From IMG/VR virus record IMGVR_UViG_3300046000_005823, positions 1-28,842 of that record: DNA of 28,842 bases; one strand, written 5' to 3'. The notes beneath the pieces were generated by a model that was given only the letters and a program-made list of their open reading frames with translations, was not told where the DNA came from and ran no database searches. This DNA is from a virus. Shown piece after piece: positions 1 through 7,582 of the stretch (the stretch's first letter is position 1; every line of letters begins with the position of its first letter). Made by a program: the position numbers and the translations under genes.

Positions 1-10
1 GGAACAATTT

Positions 11-1000
11 ATGATAGCATACAATAATACTTGTGAAGTAGAGTTTAAAGGTAAAAAGCCTAAAGACTCTTGGATGAAAGAATGGACATTAGACCAAAGA
101 ATCGATAAGTTCTTTGAGTTCTGTAGAGTCTTTGATGATCGACAGGATCCTCTATTAAAAGAAGAGTATCAGATCTTTTCTCATAGACTTCATTGGCACG
201 AACATCCTTTCTGTGACTTTATGAAGAATGTTACGGACAATCATGAACGTATGTTTCTTACTTTAGTCTTTAGTTTTACTAATGAACATTGGGGAACATT
301 TACTAAACTTTTAAACCAGGGCATCGATGCAACAAGAGAACACTTTATTGAAAACAGACACGCTAGAAACGATCTTTTTCAGATCTACTATCCTAAGGGA
401 ACTAACGTTAAACAGTGGATTTTGGATGGTCCTCTTCGAGCAGCTTCTGATCTGCGCGCTTTACTTGATGACGTAGAAGTTAGAGGTCGTAGAAGATATA
501 CAATGATGGAGTTCGCTAAACTGTTAGAAGCTTACTTTAAACAGAATCAAAACTTTAGAAGTCCTTTGTATCCTTGTAAGAACACAGCTCGTTACATTGC
601 TATGGCCTATCCTCACTTAGTAGATCCCGAATCTATCTTATTTGGTGGAACTGGTCATTTCGATGGACTTCATCAAGTATTCGGTGGACAGAATCTAAAT
701 GGTAAAGTCAAATACAAGATCGATGAGAACGGACAGTTTTTAGCAGAGAACAAACAAGCAGAAGCGTGGTTATATCAGATGGATCTTTTAGTCAATCATC
801 CTTCTAACCCAATGACTAGTCAAAAGTACTTAAACGTAGAAGACAAAACATGTTTCTTTTGGAAACACATAGCTATATCACATGGAGAAAAAAGACCTAC
901 CAAAAACATCCCTTATACTTGGATATTTGATTCTAAATTTAATCTTAGTAATCATCCTGACTTCATGGACAGGATTGTGGAAAGGGAATTGATGTATTAG
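11..1000 (+). CDS. Putative amino acid:DNA transferase-like phage protein (hypermodification family, tentative)
   Basis: A 329-aa soluble protein without a signal peptide or membrane segment. I see none of the classical nucleotide-binding loops. Distinctive parts are an N-terminal acidic/aromatic section with a RLHWHEHPFCDF stretch near residue 60, a central YPCKN..RY element near residue 190, a FGGTGHFDGLHQ element near residue 215, and a C-terminal NVEDKTCFFWKHIAISHG stretch near residues 275-293. From memory this looks like the phage family called amino acid:DNA transferase (ADDT), proposed from comparative genomics to act in thymine hypermodification. I could not check this, and no hydroxymethylase or base-kinase partner is in the window. 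The ATG at 11 follows an A/T-rich leader; the frame is open to the window edge, so an upstream start cannot be excluded. It converges with the GIY-YIG gene and ends 18 bases before it. Confidence 0.4.
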   Translation: MIAYNNTCEVEFKGKKPKDSWMKEWTLDQRIDKFFEFCRVFDDRQDPLLKEEYQIFSHRLHWHEHPFCDFMKNVTDNHERMFLTLVFSFTNEHWGTFTKLLNQGIDATREHFIENRHARNDLFQIYYPKGTNVKQWILDGPLRAASDLRALLDDVEVRGRRRYTMMEFAKLLEAYFKQNQNFRSPLYPCKNTARYIAMAYPHLVDPESILFGGTGHFDGLHQVFGGQNLNGKVKYKIDENGQFLAENKQAEAWLYQMDLLVNHPSNPMTSQKYLNVEDKTCFFWKHIAISHGEKRPTKNIPYTWIFDSKFNLSNHPDFMDRIVERELMY

Positions 1001-1006
1001 TAACTT

Positions 1007-1022
1007 ATAGATTTCGATCTAT
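1007..1022. terminator. UUCG-capped hairpin between convergent genes (candidate bidirectional terminator)
   Basis: A perfect 6-bp inverted repeat, ATAGAT / ATCTAT, flanks a TTCG loop in the short gap between two convergent genes and overlaps the stop codon of the minus-strand gene. UUCG is an unusually stable RNA tetraloop. No clear U-run follows on either strand, so it may stall polymerase or protect 3' ends rather than act as a classical intrinsic terminator. Confidence 0.4.
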
Positions 1023-1498
1023 CCAGCAGTCTCAGGAATATCTTGGGACTGTTCTGGTATCTGGCCAGTATCCTTGCGAAACCACTTACCGCTAATATTC
1101 TCATTATATGAATCCACATGTAACACTTCGTACTTCATTTGATAATAAACTTCGTAGTAGCTCATCTCTTTCTTGGTGAAACACGGTCTTAAGATCTTTC
1201 TTTCAAATCCTTCTTTACCAAGATTTGTGATGTCTTCTAGCAAAGTCTTTGAGCTTCCGTAATAAGATTGCCAATTGCTTTCTTTTACTTCTTTCTTTTT
1301 CTTTGGAACTCTTCCTGGTTTAATCCAAGCTTCGATTTCTTTCTTTGTAAGCTTTTTAGTAAGGTTGTTGTGAAGTATTTTTTTACCTACGTAGATCCTT
1401 CCGTTGTCTTTGTTCTGTATAAGATAGACAAAACCTACGCAGCTTTCTGGAAAATCAGATAACTGTTGCATTTCTTTGTTTTCGTATAACCAATTCAT
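1019..1498 (-). CDS. GIY-YIG domain protein (SegE-like putative endonuclease)
   Basis: A 159-aa protein with a GIY-YIG-like nuclease core. A GFVYLIQN strand (residues 22-29) and a GRIYVGKK strand (33-40) form the two halves of the motif. NWQSYYGSS follows at 75-83, then a candidate catalytic Glu in SYYEVYYQ (about 116) and a conserved-looking NENISGKW stretch (132-139). Between the two parts lies a very basic segment (about 47-72, KKKK-rich) that could contact DNA. The length fits free-standing T4 Seg-type enzymes, which cut DNA and promote their own spread; a role in recombination or DNA processing is equally possible. A C-terminal tail of about 20 residues is acidic and polar. The start lies 13 bases after an ATATTTATA leader motif. 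Family placement is fairly secure, activity is inferred. Confidence 0.7.
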   Translation of the reverse strand: MNWLYENKEMQQLSDFPESCVGFVYLIQNKDNGRIYVGKKILHNNLTKKLTKKEIEAWIKPGRVPKKKKEVKESNWQSYYGSSKTLLEDITNLGKEGFERKILRPCFTKKEMSYYEVYYQMKYEVLHVDSYNENISGKWFRKDTGQIPEQSQDIPETAG

Positions 1499-1511
1499 TA
1501 AAACTATTTAG

Positions 1512-1520
1512 TATAAATAT
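1512..1520 (-). promoter_or_regulatory. ATATTTATA leader motif upstream of the GIY-YIG gene
   Basis: Read on the minus strand this is ATATTTATA, 13 bases before the start codon at 1498. The same string recurs just upstream of several minus-strand gene starts in this window (see findings). It is a candidate phage late promoter or leader element; no experimental support is visible. Confidence 0.35.
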
Positions 1521-1526
1521 GTAGAG

Positions 1527-1829
1527 TTAGCTGTCCCACTTAATTACAAAAGTAATGTCTGTGTTAGAAGGTATTGGATAAGGAGTAGATAATTTACCAA
1601 CTACTAGAAGTTCGTTCTGATCATTATATATTCCAACTGTAGTAGCGTAAGGTCTAAAGTCTGATCCTGTAATTACGTCTTCGTAAGCTCCATAAGATCC
1701 TGATACTGTAGCACTTGGGTTTTGTGTGTAGTTAAAGTCATTCTCATTTACATGACACCTAACTTCGTTTTGGTATATCGTAGTTTGGGACTGAAAAGAC
1801 ATTGTGTATGGAGAGTAGGCTATAGGCAT
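1527..1829 (-). CDS. Small tail-associated protein, paralogue of the C-terminus of the 343-aa structural protein
   Basis: A 100-aa protein of unknown function. From about residue 33 it resembles the last ~80 residues of the structural protein at 5845-6876. Both have an F/YNYTxNPS segment, a serine/glycine-rich stretch, then TTVGxYNxxNELLxVxKLSxP and a closing hydrophobic strand ending in K-W-D or K-L-D-W. It is probably a stand-alone copy of that C-terminal beta domain. An internal Met at residue 10 (ATG at 1800-1802) begins MSFQ, like the paralogue's MSFT, and may be the true start, because an AT-rich motif sits only 3 bases before the longer start. It lies after the glycosylation genes, apart from the main baseplate cluster. 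The role is inferred from similarity only. Confidence 0.6.
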   Translation of the reverse strand: MPIAYSPYTMSFQSQTTIYQNEVRCHVNENDFNYTQNPSATVSGSYGAYEDVITGSDFRPYATTVGIYNDQNELLVVGKLSTPYPIPSNTDITFVIKWDS

Positions 1830-1832
1830 ACT

Positions 1833-1841
1833 TATAAATAT
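1833..1841 (-). promoter_or_regulatory. ATATTTATA leader motif upstream of the 100-aa tail protein
   Basis: The minus strand reads GATATTTATA here, 3 bases before the ATG at 1829 and about 30 before the internal ATG at 1802. It is the same element as at 1512, 15984 and 19639. Confidence 0.35.
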
Positions 1842-1850
1842 CGGTAGGAT

Positions 1851-2447
1851 TTATTTGATGTGTACAATTAACGCAGACTCTATATTTTCTATATTAATCC
1901 ACTCATAGCTTTTTACTTTAGGATTAGAAGTAACGTATTCTTCTATGTCTTTTTTGCTGTATCTATTATGATATAAATTTTGAGAACTATCATATCCTAT
2001 ATGCTCACTATTATCACTAGGAGGTATAAAAAATATATGAATTGCAATATTAGATGCTATTCTAATAATTTCAGTTAAAACAGGTTGAAATTTAGGCTGA
2101 TGTTCTAATACATGTCTAGAAAAAGCAACCTCTGCAAAATCTGAGGCTAGTCTTGTATTTTCAGCCGACGCTAATACCATTGGTACTCCTAATTTAGAAT
2201 TTCTTTCATTAAGTATTATACTGCTATCTACTCCCGTATATTTAAGTTCTGGGTATTCTTTTTGATAAGCAAAAAATTCAGTAGCATTACCGCATCCTAT
2301 ATCTACTAAGCTAGTATATTTTTTTTCTTTAATATAGTTTCTAAAAAATACTTTAGAACGACTATTACTATCCCCAACCCAACTAGCGAATTCATCATAT
2401 CTATCAGTTAGATTATCATCCCACCACGTTTGTTTAAATTCAAACAT
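1851..2447 (-). CDS. Class I SAM-dependent methyltransferase
   Basis: A 198-aa protein with the Rossmann methyltransferase core. Motif I is VDIGCGNATE (residues 48-57), the acidic residue that holds the SAM ribose is in TGVDSS (D74), an ASAEN segment (93-97) matches the adenine-contact region, and SRHVLEHQ (110-117) matches motif IV. No target-recognition domain is present, so it looks like a small-molecule, sugar or protein methylase rather than a DNA methylase. Its start overlaps the end of the GT6 gene by 8 bases, which suggests translational coupling and shared work. The likely job is methylating a sugar or residue in the structure made by the two upstream glycosyltransferases. The coding sequence looks even more AT-rich than its neighbours, compatible with recent acquisition. 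Confidence 0.75.
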   Translation of the reverse strand: MFEFKQTWWDDNLTDRYDEFASWVGDSNSRSKVFFRNYIKEKKYTSLVDIGCGNATEFFAYQKEYPELKYTGVDSSIILNERNSKLGVPMVLASAENTRLASDFAEVAFSRHVLEHQPKFQPVLTEIIRIASNIAIHIFFIPPSDNSEHIGYDSSQNLYHNRYSKKDIEEYVTSNPKVKSYEWINIENIESALIVHIK

Positions 2448-3207
2448 AAATTATTATATTATTGATTATATCAAATATTTTATTTTTGTTATTATGTATA
2501 TCTTTTTTATGTTGTTCGATATCTAAAGTTGGATATCTAGTTTCTCCTATTCCTCCTTTATCGCTTATCGCAAAAGCAAACTTATCGCAAGGAACGGTGT
2601 ATGTTGGAGGATTAAAGTGAAAGTATTTGTTTATATAACTTTCATCATTCACTCCAGGTTCGTATCCTATCTTTTTATCTTCTATCTGATAGTGTATGAG
2701 TGTGCTACAGAATTCCATTAGTAGATTAGTCTTTCCACCAAAAAAAGCTCCATAGTGATATGTATATGGTAGTTCACTATCTAATGGGACATAAGCTTTA
2801 GATTGAGGATTTCTATCGAATCCCGCTCCGTCTTTTAACCAGTCACGATTTCCGTAGTGTTCTCCTCCTACCAAATCTCCTAAAAACCAGTCTTCTACAA
2901 AATCTCTGTGTACATTAGTATCCGCATCAAAGTAGTAAACGTAATCACAATCTTTTTCAATAACTTCTTTTATTGATACTATATTTTTGAATTTTGAATT
3001 AGTTCCTTCTTGCCAGTTATCGTGCTTATCGTAATGATAACTTACGTCTATATCGTCTGATATATAATCTTTTGGGTCTTGATCTGAGAAAAGGTAGAAT
3101 TTTACTTTTCTTTCTCCCTTGTAATAGTGATTAAACCTTTTTATGAATCTAACTCCTAAAACAAAATATGCATTGGTAGCTAAAATAACTATTCCTATTT
3201 TTTTCAT
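2440..3207 (-). CDS. GT6-family (ABO-like) glycosyltransferase
   Basis: Very likely a GT-A fold retaining alpha-glycosyltransferase of family GT6, the family of vertebrate blood-group A/B and alpha-1,3-galactosyltransferases. Counting from the longest possible start at 3216, visible landmarks are KVKFYLFSDQ (38-46), YYFDADTNV with a DXD motif (D97, D99), FLGDLVGGEHYG (111-122), YHYGAFFGG (153-161) and NDESYINKYF (190-199). All follow GT6 order. Known bacterial members mostly have NXN in place of DXD; this one keeps DXD, implying metal-dependent catalysis. I prefer the ATG at 3205-3207, because it forms an ATGA overlap with the stop of the upstream glycosyltransferase and gives 255 aa; the longer start at 3216 adds three residues. 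No membrane anchor, so a cytoplasmic enzyme. Donor and acceptor are unknown. Confidence 0.75.
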   Translation of the reverse strand: MKKIGIVILATNAYFVLGVRFIKRFNHYYKGERKVKFYLFSDQDPKDYISDDIDVSYHYDKHDNWQEGTNSKFKNIVSIKEVIEKDCDYVYYFDADTNVHRDFVEDWFLGDLVGGEHYGNRDWLKDGAGFDRNPQSKAYVPLDSELPYTYHYGAFFGGKTNLLMEFCSTLIHYQIEDKKIGYEPGVNDESYINKYFHFNPPTYTVPCDKFAFAISDKGGIGETRYPTLDIEQHKKDIHNNKNKIFDIINNIIIYV

Positions 3208-4160
3208 AACAAACAAGTTTTTGTTTCTACTTCTTTTATTTCTTGGTAGTATAGGTGACTACAGTTATCGTCTTTTGTTCTTAAGCTTAAATTATAAGGA
3301 AGAGATTCTCTATAATTAGCTTTATAAAACTTTCCACCACATGCACAAGTTACTCCTGCATTATGATAGATAGTGGTCTCTTCCCATCTATTGATGGTAT
3401 CAGTTCCCCAACAAAAGTCCATTTCTTTTACTACTTCAGTCTCGTTTCCTTTTGTCCATCCATTCCAAAGCACTGCCCACATATCAGCACACCATATTTG
3501 TAGTTCATGGTATGAAGGATCCTCTATTTTCTTTTGTACATTTAGTTGTGTGATCTCATAATAGAGCTTCTCACAGTCTGATTCTACCTTATCCCAGAAC
3601 ATCCAATCTACATTCTTAAGTATGTATTGAGCTCCTCCTGAATTGTCATTCATGAGCTTAGGGATCATCTTGGGCATCTTTACTATTTCACACATTTTAT
3701 CATATACGTCTTGACCCTTAGAGATAATATAATCGTAGTTGATGTAACTGTTAGTATCGCTTAAATACCATATATCATCGTCTAAAAACTTAGAGAAGTC
3801 AGGATTCTTAGTAAAAGCTATATCACAATCGTGGTAGAATATAGCCTCATACTGAAGTTCTGGATGCTTCTTAAAATGTTGCTTAAGTACATTAGGTCTT
3901 ATAGAAGATATATAGCGAATAGGTTGTTCTCTTGTGTCTTGGTAAAAAAAGAACCTTACAGTATTGTAGTGAGAAGACAGCTTGTTCCACATCTCTACAG
4001 TCTCTGGTTTGCTTGTGTCATCATTAGGATTCCAAGCGACTACGATGTCTATATTATTAGGATTAATACCTCTTTTGATGAAGTTATTTATCATAACCTC
4101 AACTTGCCAAGCATAGTATACTAGTCTTGGCTGAGCGCAAATGTAACGTAAATTTTTCAT
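3204..4160 (-). CDS. Putative GT-A type glycosyltransferase
   Basis: A 318-aa protein with glycosyltransferase features. The N-terminal part (1-115) looks like a nucleotide-sugar Rossmann region and ends in IFYHDCDIAF with a DXD-type motif (D111, D113). A GGAQYI element (175-180) and ADMWAVLWNGW (225-235) follow. Near 274-279 there is a cysteine-bearing CACGG segment. The arrangement recalls large GT-A families such as plant hydroxyproline arabinosyltransferase or serine galactosyltransferase-like proteins, but I cannot assign a CAZy family. No signal peptide or membrane helix. It starts 22 bases after the Thr-rich adhesin and couples by ATGA to the GT6 gene. A role in O-glycosylating that adhesin is an attractive inference; modification of a host glycan or of phage DNA are alternatives. 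Confidence 0.6.
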   Translation of the reverse strand: MKNLRYICAQPRLVYYAWQVEVMINNFIKRGINPNNIDIVVAWNPNDDTSKPETVEMWNKLSSHYNTVRFFFYQDTREQPIRYISSIRPNVLKQHFKKHPELQYEAIFYHDCDIAFTKNPDFSKFLDDDIWYLSDTNSYINYDYIISKGQDVYDKMCEIVKMPKMIPKLMNDNSGGAQYILKNVDWMFWDKVESDCEKLYYEITQLNVQKKIEDPSYHELQIWCADMWAVLWNGWTKGNETEVVKEMDFCWGTDTINRWEETTIYHNAGVTCACGGKFYKANYRESLPYNLSLRTKDDNCSHLYYQEIKEVETKTCLL

Positions 4161-4182
4161 AACATTTTTTTATTTAGCGTAA

Positions 4183-5838
4183 TTATAGAGAACAAGCTCC
4201 ACCACAAGTCGTAAATTCTCCAACTGAGGTATCTAATACATATCCAGGTCCTGAACCAGTTGTTCCTACAATTAAATATACATGATTAATATCCGAAGCA
4301 TCTGGGTAGAACTTACCTGTATTTACTGTTTGACTACTAGGGAATGATACTGTTATTCCACTAACTACTACAGTACATGTAGAGCACTGGTACTTATCGG
4401 CTATATAATGACTATATATTACTTCTGTTGTAGTCGTACTAGTTGTAGAAGTGGTAGTAGTTGGAGCCAATGTAGTGGTAGTTGTCGTACTAGTCGTAGT
4501 GGTTGGAGCTATAGTCGTTGTAGTTGTCGTACTAGTCGTAGTAGTCGTAGGCGCTACGGTTGTTGTAGTACTAGTTGTTGATGTAGTACTTGTAGTAGGC
4601 GCCGCGGTAGTGGTAGTACTTGTTGTGCTTGTAGTTGTTGTTGGAGTCGTAGTAGTAGTCGTGCTAGTAGTACTTGTAGTCGTAGTAGTTGGAGGTCCCG
4701 AATATGGAATCATCGCGTCTTGATACTCCTCATCTGTAATAATGATTACTCCTTGAGAATATAATACATTTCCTACGTGATTATTTTGAGTATATATAGT
4801 ATTTGATAGATAATCTTTCGATGAATATATTACACTAAGTCCTCCTGGAATAGAAGATCCCATGGGTTCTGCTGCTATGCTAGCAGATATTTGTGATTGA
4901 GTATTATTATAGACCTCGATTCCCATGGAGCCAGGATTACTTGGATCTGGGATACCTGCGTTAGTTACCACGTATTTTATATTATGAGTACCCGCGGTTA
5001 GACTAATTGGATATATATGCCAATATCTAAAATTAGTTCCATTACCATCTGGAATTCCTAAACTAACTGTTAAATTATCGTCTATATAAACAGATCCATA
5101 ATTATCGCAACCAATTCCAAAATAATATGTACCAGCAGTTACAGTGATATTAAACTGTATAGCGAAGTCTCCAAAATAAGTTAACGATTTTGCTGACCAA
5201 AGACCAGAGTAGTTTAATCTTCCCGTTTGATTTGCGGTAACTGGATTAGTCCAAAAAGTACCAGCATATGATCCTCCTGTATAAGATGTGTTCCATTCTA
5301 ATGATGTACCAGTTCCATTTATAGAATATCCTGGAGAATATAATCTTACTCCAGATGATGCGTATGCCACGTTAGTTGATGGTTGTGATCCTGTAGTATA
5401 GGTATCTATAACATTTCCATTTCCATCATCAATTAGTCTATATGTACTACCAGAAATAAGCAAACTTTTTCTAGCAATTTGTTCTCCAAAAGCAGTTCTA
5501 GGAATTCCTATGACAGTAATTTCTGCACTAGAGCTAGTTGGAAAATATCGATAATCATTATCAAAAGTTCCTTCTGCTGCTGTAGATTGAATTGAAGGAT
5601 TCCAAAAGCTTGAACTACTTAATAAAGATCCTGTAAGATACTCTTGATAGTAAAGCTGTTTTACTAAAGCATAGTTTAAGTAAGTTACTCCGTCAGTATT
5701 AAACGAAGTATTTATCCCACGATTAACTGTAATACCGTTTGCAGTAAACGATGAGCTATCGTAACTGGCTGAGTATTTAAGTAGAATCGGAGTAGTGGAA
5801 ACTTCTGAACGTTTTATTGTGTTCTGTCCGCGACTCAT
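4183..5838 (-). CDS. Tail adhesin with PA14-like domain and mucin-like Thr/Ser linker
   Basis: A 551-aa structural protein, probably a tail-fibre or receptor-binding adhesin. Residues 1-150 are a polar beta-rich region that may attach it to the tail. About 165-330 resemble a PA14/GLEYA-type sugar-binding beta sandwich: FAIQFNITVTAGTYYFGIG, an acidic GSVYIDD element, and LTAGTHNIKYV are typical of that fold. Residues 384-471 are almost pure Thr/Ser, built of six proline-started units of about 14-16 residues. The C-terminal ~80 residues form a cysteine-containing domain (CSTC, CGGAC) that could be the binding tip. Thr is encoded by mixed ACN codons, so the tract is kept at protein level rather than by triplet slippage. 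Two glycosyltransferases follow directly. PA14 assignment is moderate, adhesin role inferred. Confidence 0.65.
   Translation of the reverse strand: MSRGQNTIKRSEVSTTPILLKYSASYDSSSFTANGITVNRGINTSFNTDGVTYLNYALVKQLYYQEYLTGSLLSSSSFWNPSIQSTAAEGTFDNDYRYFPTSSSAEITVIGIPRTAFGEQIARKSLLISGSTYRLIDDGNGNVIDTYTTGSQPSTNVAYASSGVRLYSPGYSINGTGTSLEWNTSYTGGSYAGTFWTNPVTANQTGRLNYSGLWSAKSLTYFGDFAIQFNITVTAGTYYFGIGCDNYGSVYIDDNLTVSLGIPDGNGTNFRYWHIYPISLTAGTHNIKYVVTNAGIPDPSNPGSMGIEVYNNTQSQISASIAAEPMGSSIPGGLSVIYSSKDYLSNTIYTQNNHVGNVLYSQGVIIITDEEYQDAMIPYSGPPTTTTTSTTSTTTTTTPTTTTSTTSTTTTAAPTTSTTSTTSTTTTVAPTTTTTSTTTTTTIAPTTTTSTTTTTTLAPTTTTSTTSTTTTEVIYSHYIADKYQCSTCTVVVSGITVSFPSSQTVNTGKFYPDASDINHVYLIVGTTGSGPGYVLDTSVGEFTTCGGACSL
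4423..4692 (-). repeat. Six-unit degenerate tandem repeat encoding Pro-(Thr/Ser) units
   Basis: Inside the adhesin gene, about 270 bases encode six tandem units of the form P-T4-6-S-T-T-(S)-T4-6 with one or two hydrophobic or Ala residues before the next Pro. Units are 42-48 bases and diverged at third codon positions. Such arrays expand and contract by recombination, so length may differ between related phages. Confidence 0.8.
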
Positions 5839-5844
5839 TTGTTT

Positions 5845-6876
5845 TTACCAATCTAGTTTTACTCTTACTAAGGCTTCTTTAGTGAAGTCTTTTACCAAAG
5901 GCTTAGAAAGTTTAGCTACTGCTAAAAGTTCATTGTTATTATTGTACATTCCTACAGTTGTGATATAGGTCTGAGGACTGTTTATAAAGTTAGAGTAGAT
6001 CATTTCTCCAGAAGATCCTGAGATAAATGAAGGATTGGTTGTGTAGTTATATCCAGCATTAGGTATCCTTGCAAATATATAATCAGAAGATATAGTCTCT
6101 TGAGAGTTCAACTGAAAGTTTGCACTTGCAGAGATTGCTTGATACACTGTTTGTAGGTTAGCGATATTGGCTGCGGCATTTGTGGTAGCTGAAAGAGTTA
6201 TTGCTAATCCACCTTGACCAACTGGACAACCCAACGCTTTAGGATTCAATACGATTAGTCCGATATCTGGAAGAAATAGACCATAACTTCCTGAAGCAGT
6301 ATACCCTTTAGCAAAAGATCCTGAAACTAGTGGAGTACTTTGAGCACTTCCATTAGATCCTGATACAATATTGTAAACTCTTCCTCCATCTACAAAAGTT
6401 ACAATGCTAACGTCTTTAGAATTATCTGTAAGATTAAGAGAGTCTGATCCTACTTTTAATCCAAGATTGAATGTTCCTGGAAAAAGACTTTCTTTATATC
6501 TATTTCTATCTATTTGAACTGCGATAAGATCTAAAGAAGCAGTATTTCCTGTTCCAAAATTAAAGTTAGTTTCGGCATCGCCAAATATAATATTCCTATA
6601 TTGACCAAAGTTAATCCTTGTTGGACTTACTCCTGGAACTAGAGAATTTATCGGCGCTGATCCTGATCCGTAAATTTGACCGTAAGCTATTGAAAATTGA
6701 ATAGCTGAATTGCTTAGGTTCGAACCAGTATTATATACGTCTAGATAGTATGTCTTATCAGCAGAAGAAGCAGTAAAAAATGTAGCTAAAGTTGGAATGT
6801 TTGTACTCCAAGCTGGTGCTGTTACTGAATCTGATGATACTACAAAGTCTGATGGGGCTAGTGCTGTAAATGACAT
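5845..6876 (-). CDS. Tail/baseplate structural protein with duplicated C-terminal domain
   Basis: A 343-aa protein rich in Ser, Thr, Asn and Gly with predicted beta structure, typical of phage tail proteins. I see no enzymatic motif. It starts MSFTALAPSDF, and the last ~80 residues (NPSFISGSSG..., TTVGMYNNNNELLAVAKLS) are shared with the 100-aa protein at 1527-1829. The gene sits between the 219-aa structural protein and the adhesin, separated by 12 and 6 bases, and so belongs to the same tail-tip set. The A-rich leader (AATAACAAACG) before the ATG has no Shine-Dalgarno sequence. A role as a baseplate or fibre-connecting protein is inferred from context and composition. Confidence 0.6.
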   Translation of the reverse strand: MSFTALAPSDFVVSSDSVTAPAWSTNIPTLATFFTASSADKTYYLDVYNTGSNLSNSAIQFSIAYGQIYGSGSAPINSLVPGVSPTRINFGQYRNIIFGDAETNFNFGTGNTASLDLIAVQIDRNRYKESLFPGTFNLGLKVGSDSLNLTDNSKDVSIVTFVDGGRVYNIVSGSNGSAQSTPLVSGSFAKGYTASGSYGLFLPDIGLIVLNPKALGCPVGQGGLAITLSATTNAAANIANLQTVYQAISASANFQLNSQETISSDYIFARIPNAGYNYTTNPSFISGSSGEMIYSNFINSPQTYITTVGMYNNNNELLAVAKLSKPLVKDFTKEALVRVKLDW

Positions 6877-6888
6877 CGTTTGTTATTG

Positions 6889-7548
6889 TTATTGATTAAC
6901 TTTTGTGATTTGAACAGGTACGCTAATTCTAGCTCCAGAATCACGACCAACAATTACTAAAGTGGTATAAAGTGTACTGTTAGTTCCAAATAATGTATTA
7001 ACAGTTGTAGCTGTGATATTGATAGTCGTTCCTATTACTGTCTTACTTACGTTAGTTCCTATAGTAGTAGTTGTATTTAGAGCAGTGGCTTCTGCAGTAT
7101 TTATTCCAACTCCGTTAAATGCAGCCATAGTTCTTACGTCTCCTATAGTTGCAACGTATCCTGATGCTTCAAATGTTGAAGTTGCTCCAAGATAGTTCAA
7201 AGTTTGAGGAGTTATTGAAAGAGAAGATCCTTGCTTTAATACTACATTAGAAGTTCCTACACTAATGACAGGAATCTTAGCAGTTCCACGAGGAAGAGTA
7301 ATAAGTTTGTATTTCATTATCTCCTGATCATTTGGATAAGCTTGCAGTATTGGCATAGCTTCGATAGCTTCACCATAAAATGCTGATCCAGAAGGATGAT
7401 TAGGATTATATAACGTGTAATCTATTTCATCATCTGAAAGAGAGAACTGCGTGATTTGAAAAGATCCATCGTTTCTAGAGAGAAGTTCTCTACCTTTTTT
7501 TGTTAGGATGGCATCTACCACCACTGATGTACTACTTAAGTATGACAT
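6889..7548 (-). CDS. Conserved-type tail/baseplate structural protein
   Basis: A 219-aa protein. The N-terminal ~90 residues (starting MSYLSSTSVVVDAILTKKGR, then ITQFSLSDDEIDYTLYN) are a compact segment I associate with structural proteins next to gpI/gp7-like wedge genes in large Bacteroidetes and T4-like phages; I cannot give a family name. The C-terminal half is Thr/Val-rich, beta-prone and repetitive (TNTT, TTINITATT), like fibre shafts or Ig-like modules, and ends RISVPVQITKVNQ. No catalytic motif. The gene starts a small cluster after a 65-base gap holding an ATATTTAT motif, and is followed 12 bases later by the 343-aa protein. Probably a baseplate periphery or fibre-anchor protein. Confidence 0.55.
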   Translation of the reverse strand: MSYLSSTSVVVDAILTKKGRELLSRNDGSFQITQFSLSDDEIDYTLYNPNHPSGSAFYGEAIEAMPILQAYPNDQEIMKYKLITLPRGTAKIPVISVGTSNVVLKQGSSLSITPQTLNYLGATSTFEASGYVATIGDVRTMAAFNGVGINTAEATALNTTTTIGTNVSKTVIGTTINITATTVNTLFGTNSTLYTTLVIVGRDSGARISVPVQITKVNQ

Positions 7549-7573
7549 GCTTTAAAAATTGCTTTGTTTAGAA

Positions 7574-7582
7574 ATAAATATC
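7574..7582 (-). promoter_or_regulatory. GATATTTAT leader motif in the gap before the 219-aa structural gene
   Basis: On the minus strand this reads GATATTTAT followed by TT, about 25 bases before the ATG at 7548, in one of the few real gaps (7549-7613) of the tail cluster. Its position fits a promoter that starts a new transcription unit for the distal tail genes. Confidence 0.35.

Noticed and set aside
1512-1520. Rightward T4 late promoter (TATAAATA on the plus strand)
   Set aside because: It would drive transcription antisense to the minus-strand tail genes. All copies on this strand are placed like leader elements of minus-strand genes, so the leftward reading was preferred.
4451-4723. 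Plus-strand frame encoding almost only valine, opposite the Thr-rich repeat
   Set aside because: It is the complement of the Thr/Ser tract (ACN read backwards gives GTN/GTA-type codons). No leader, no domain; a shadow of the adhesin gene.
4183-5838. Diversity-generating retroelement target in the adhesin
   Set aside because: No reverse transcriptase or template repeat is visible in the window and the C-terminal domain does not look like a C-type lectin fold.
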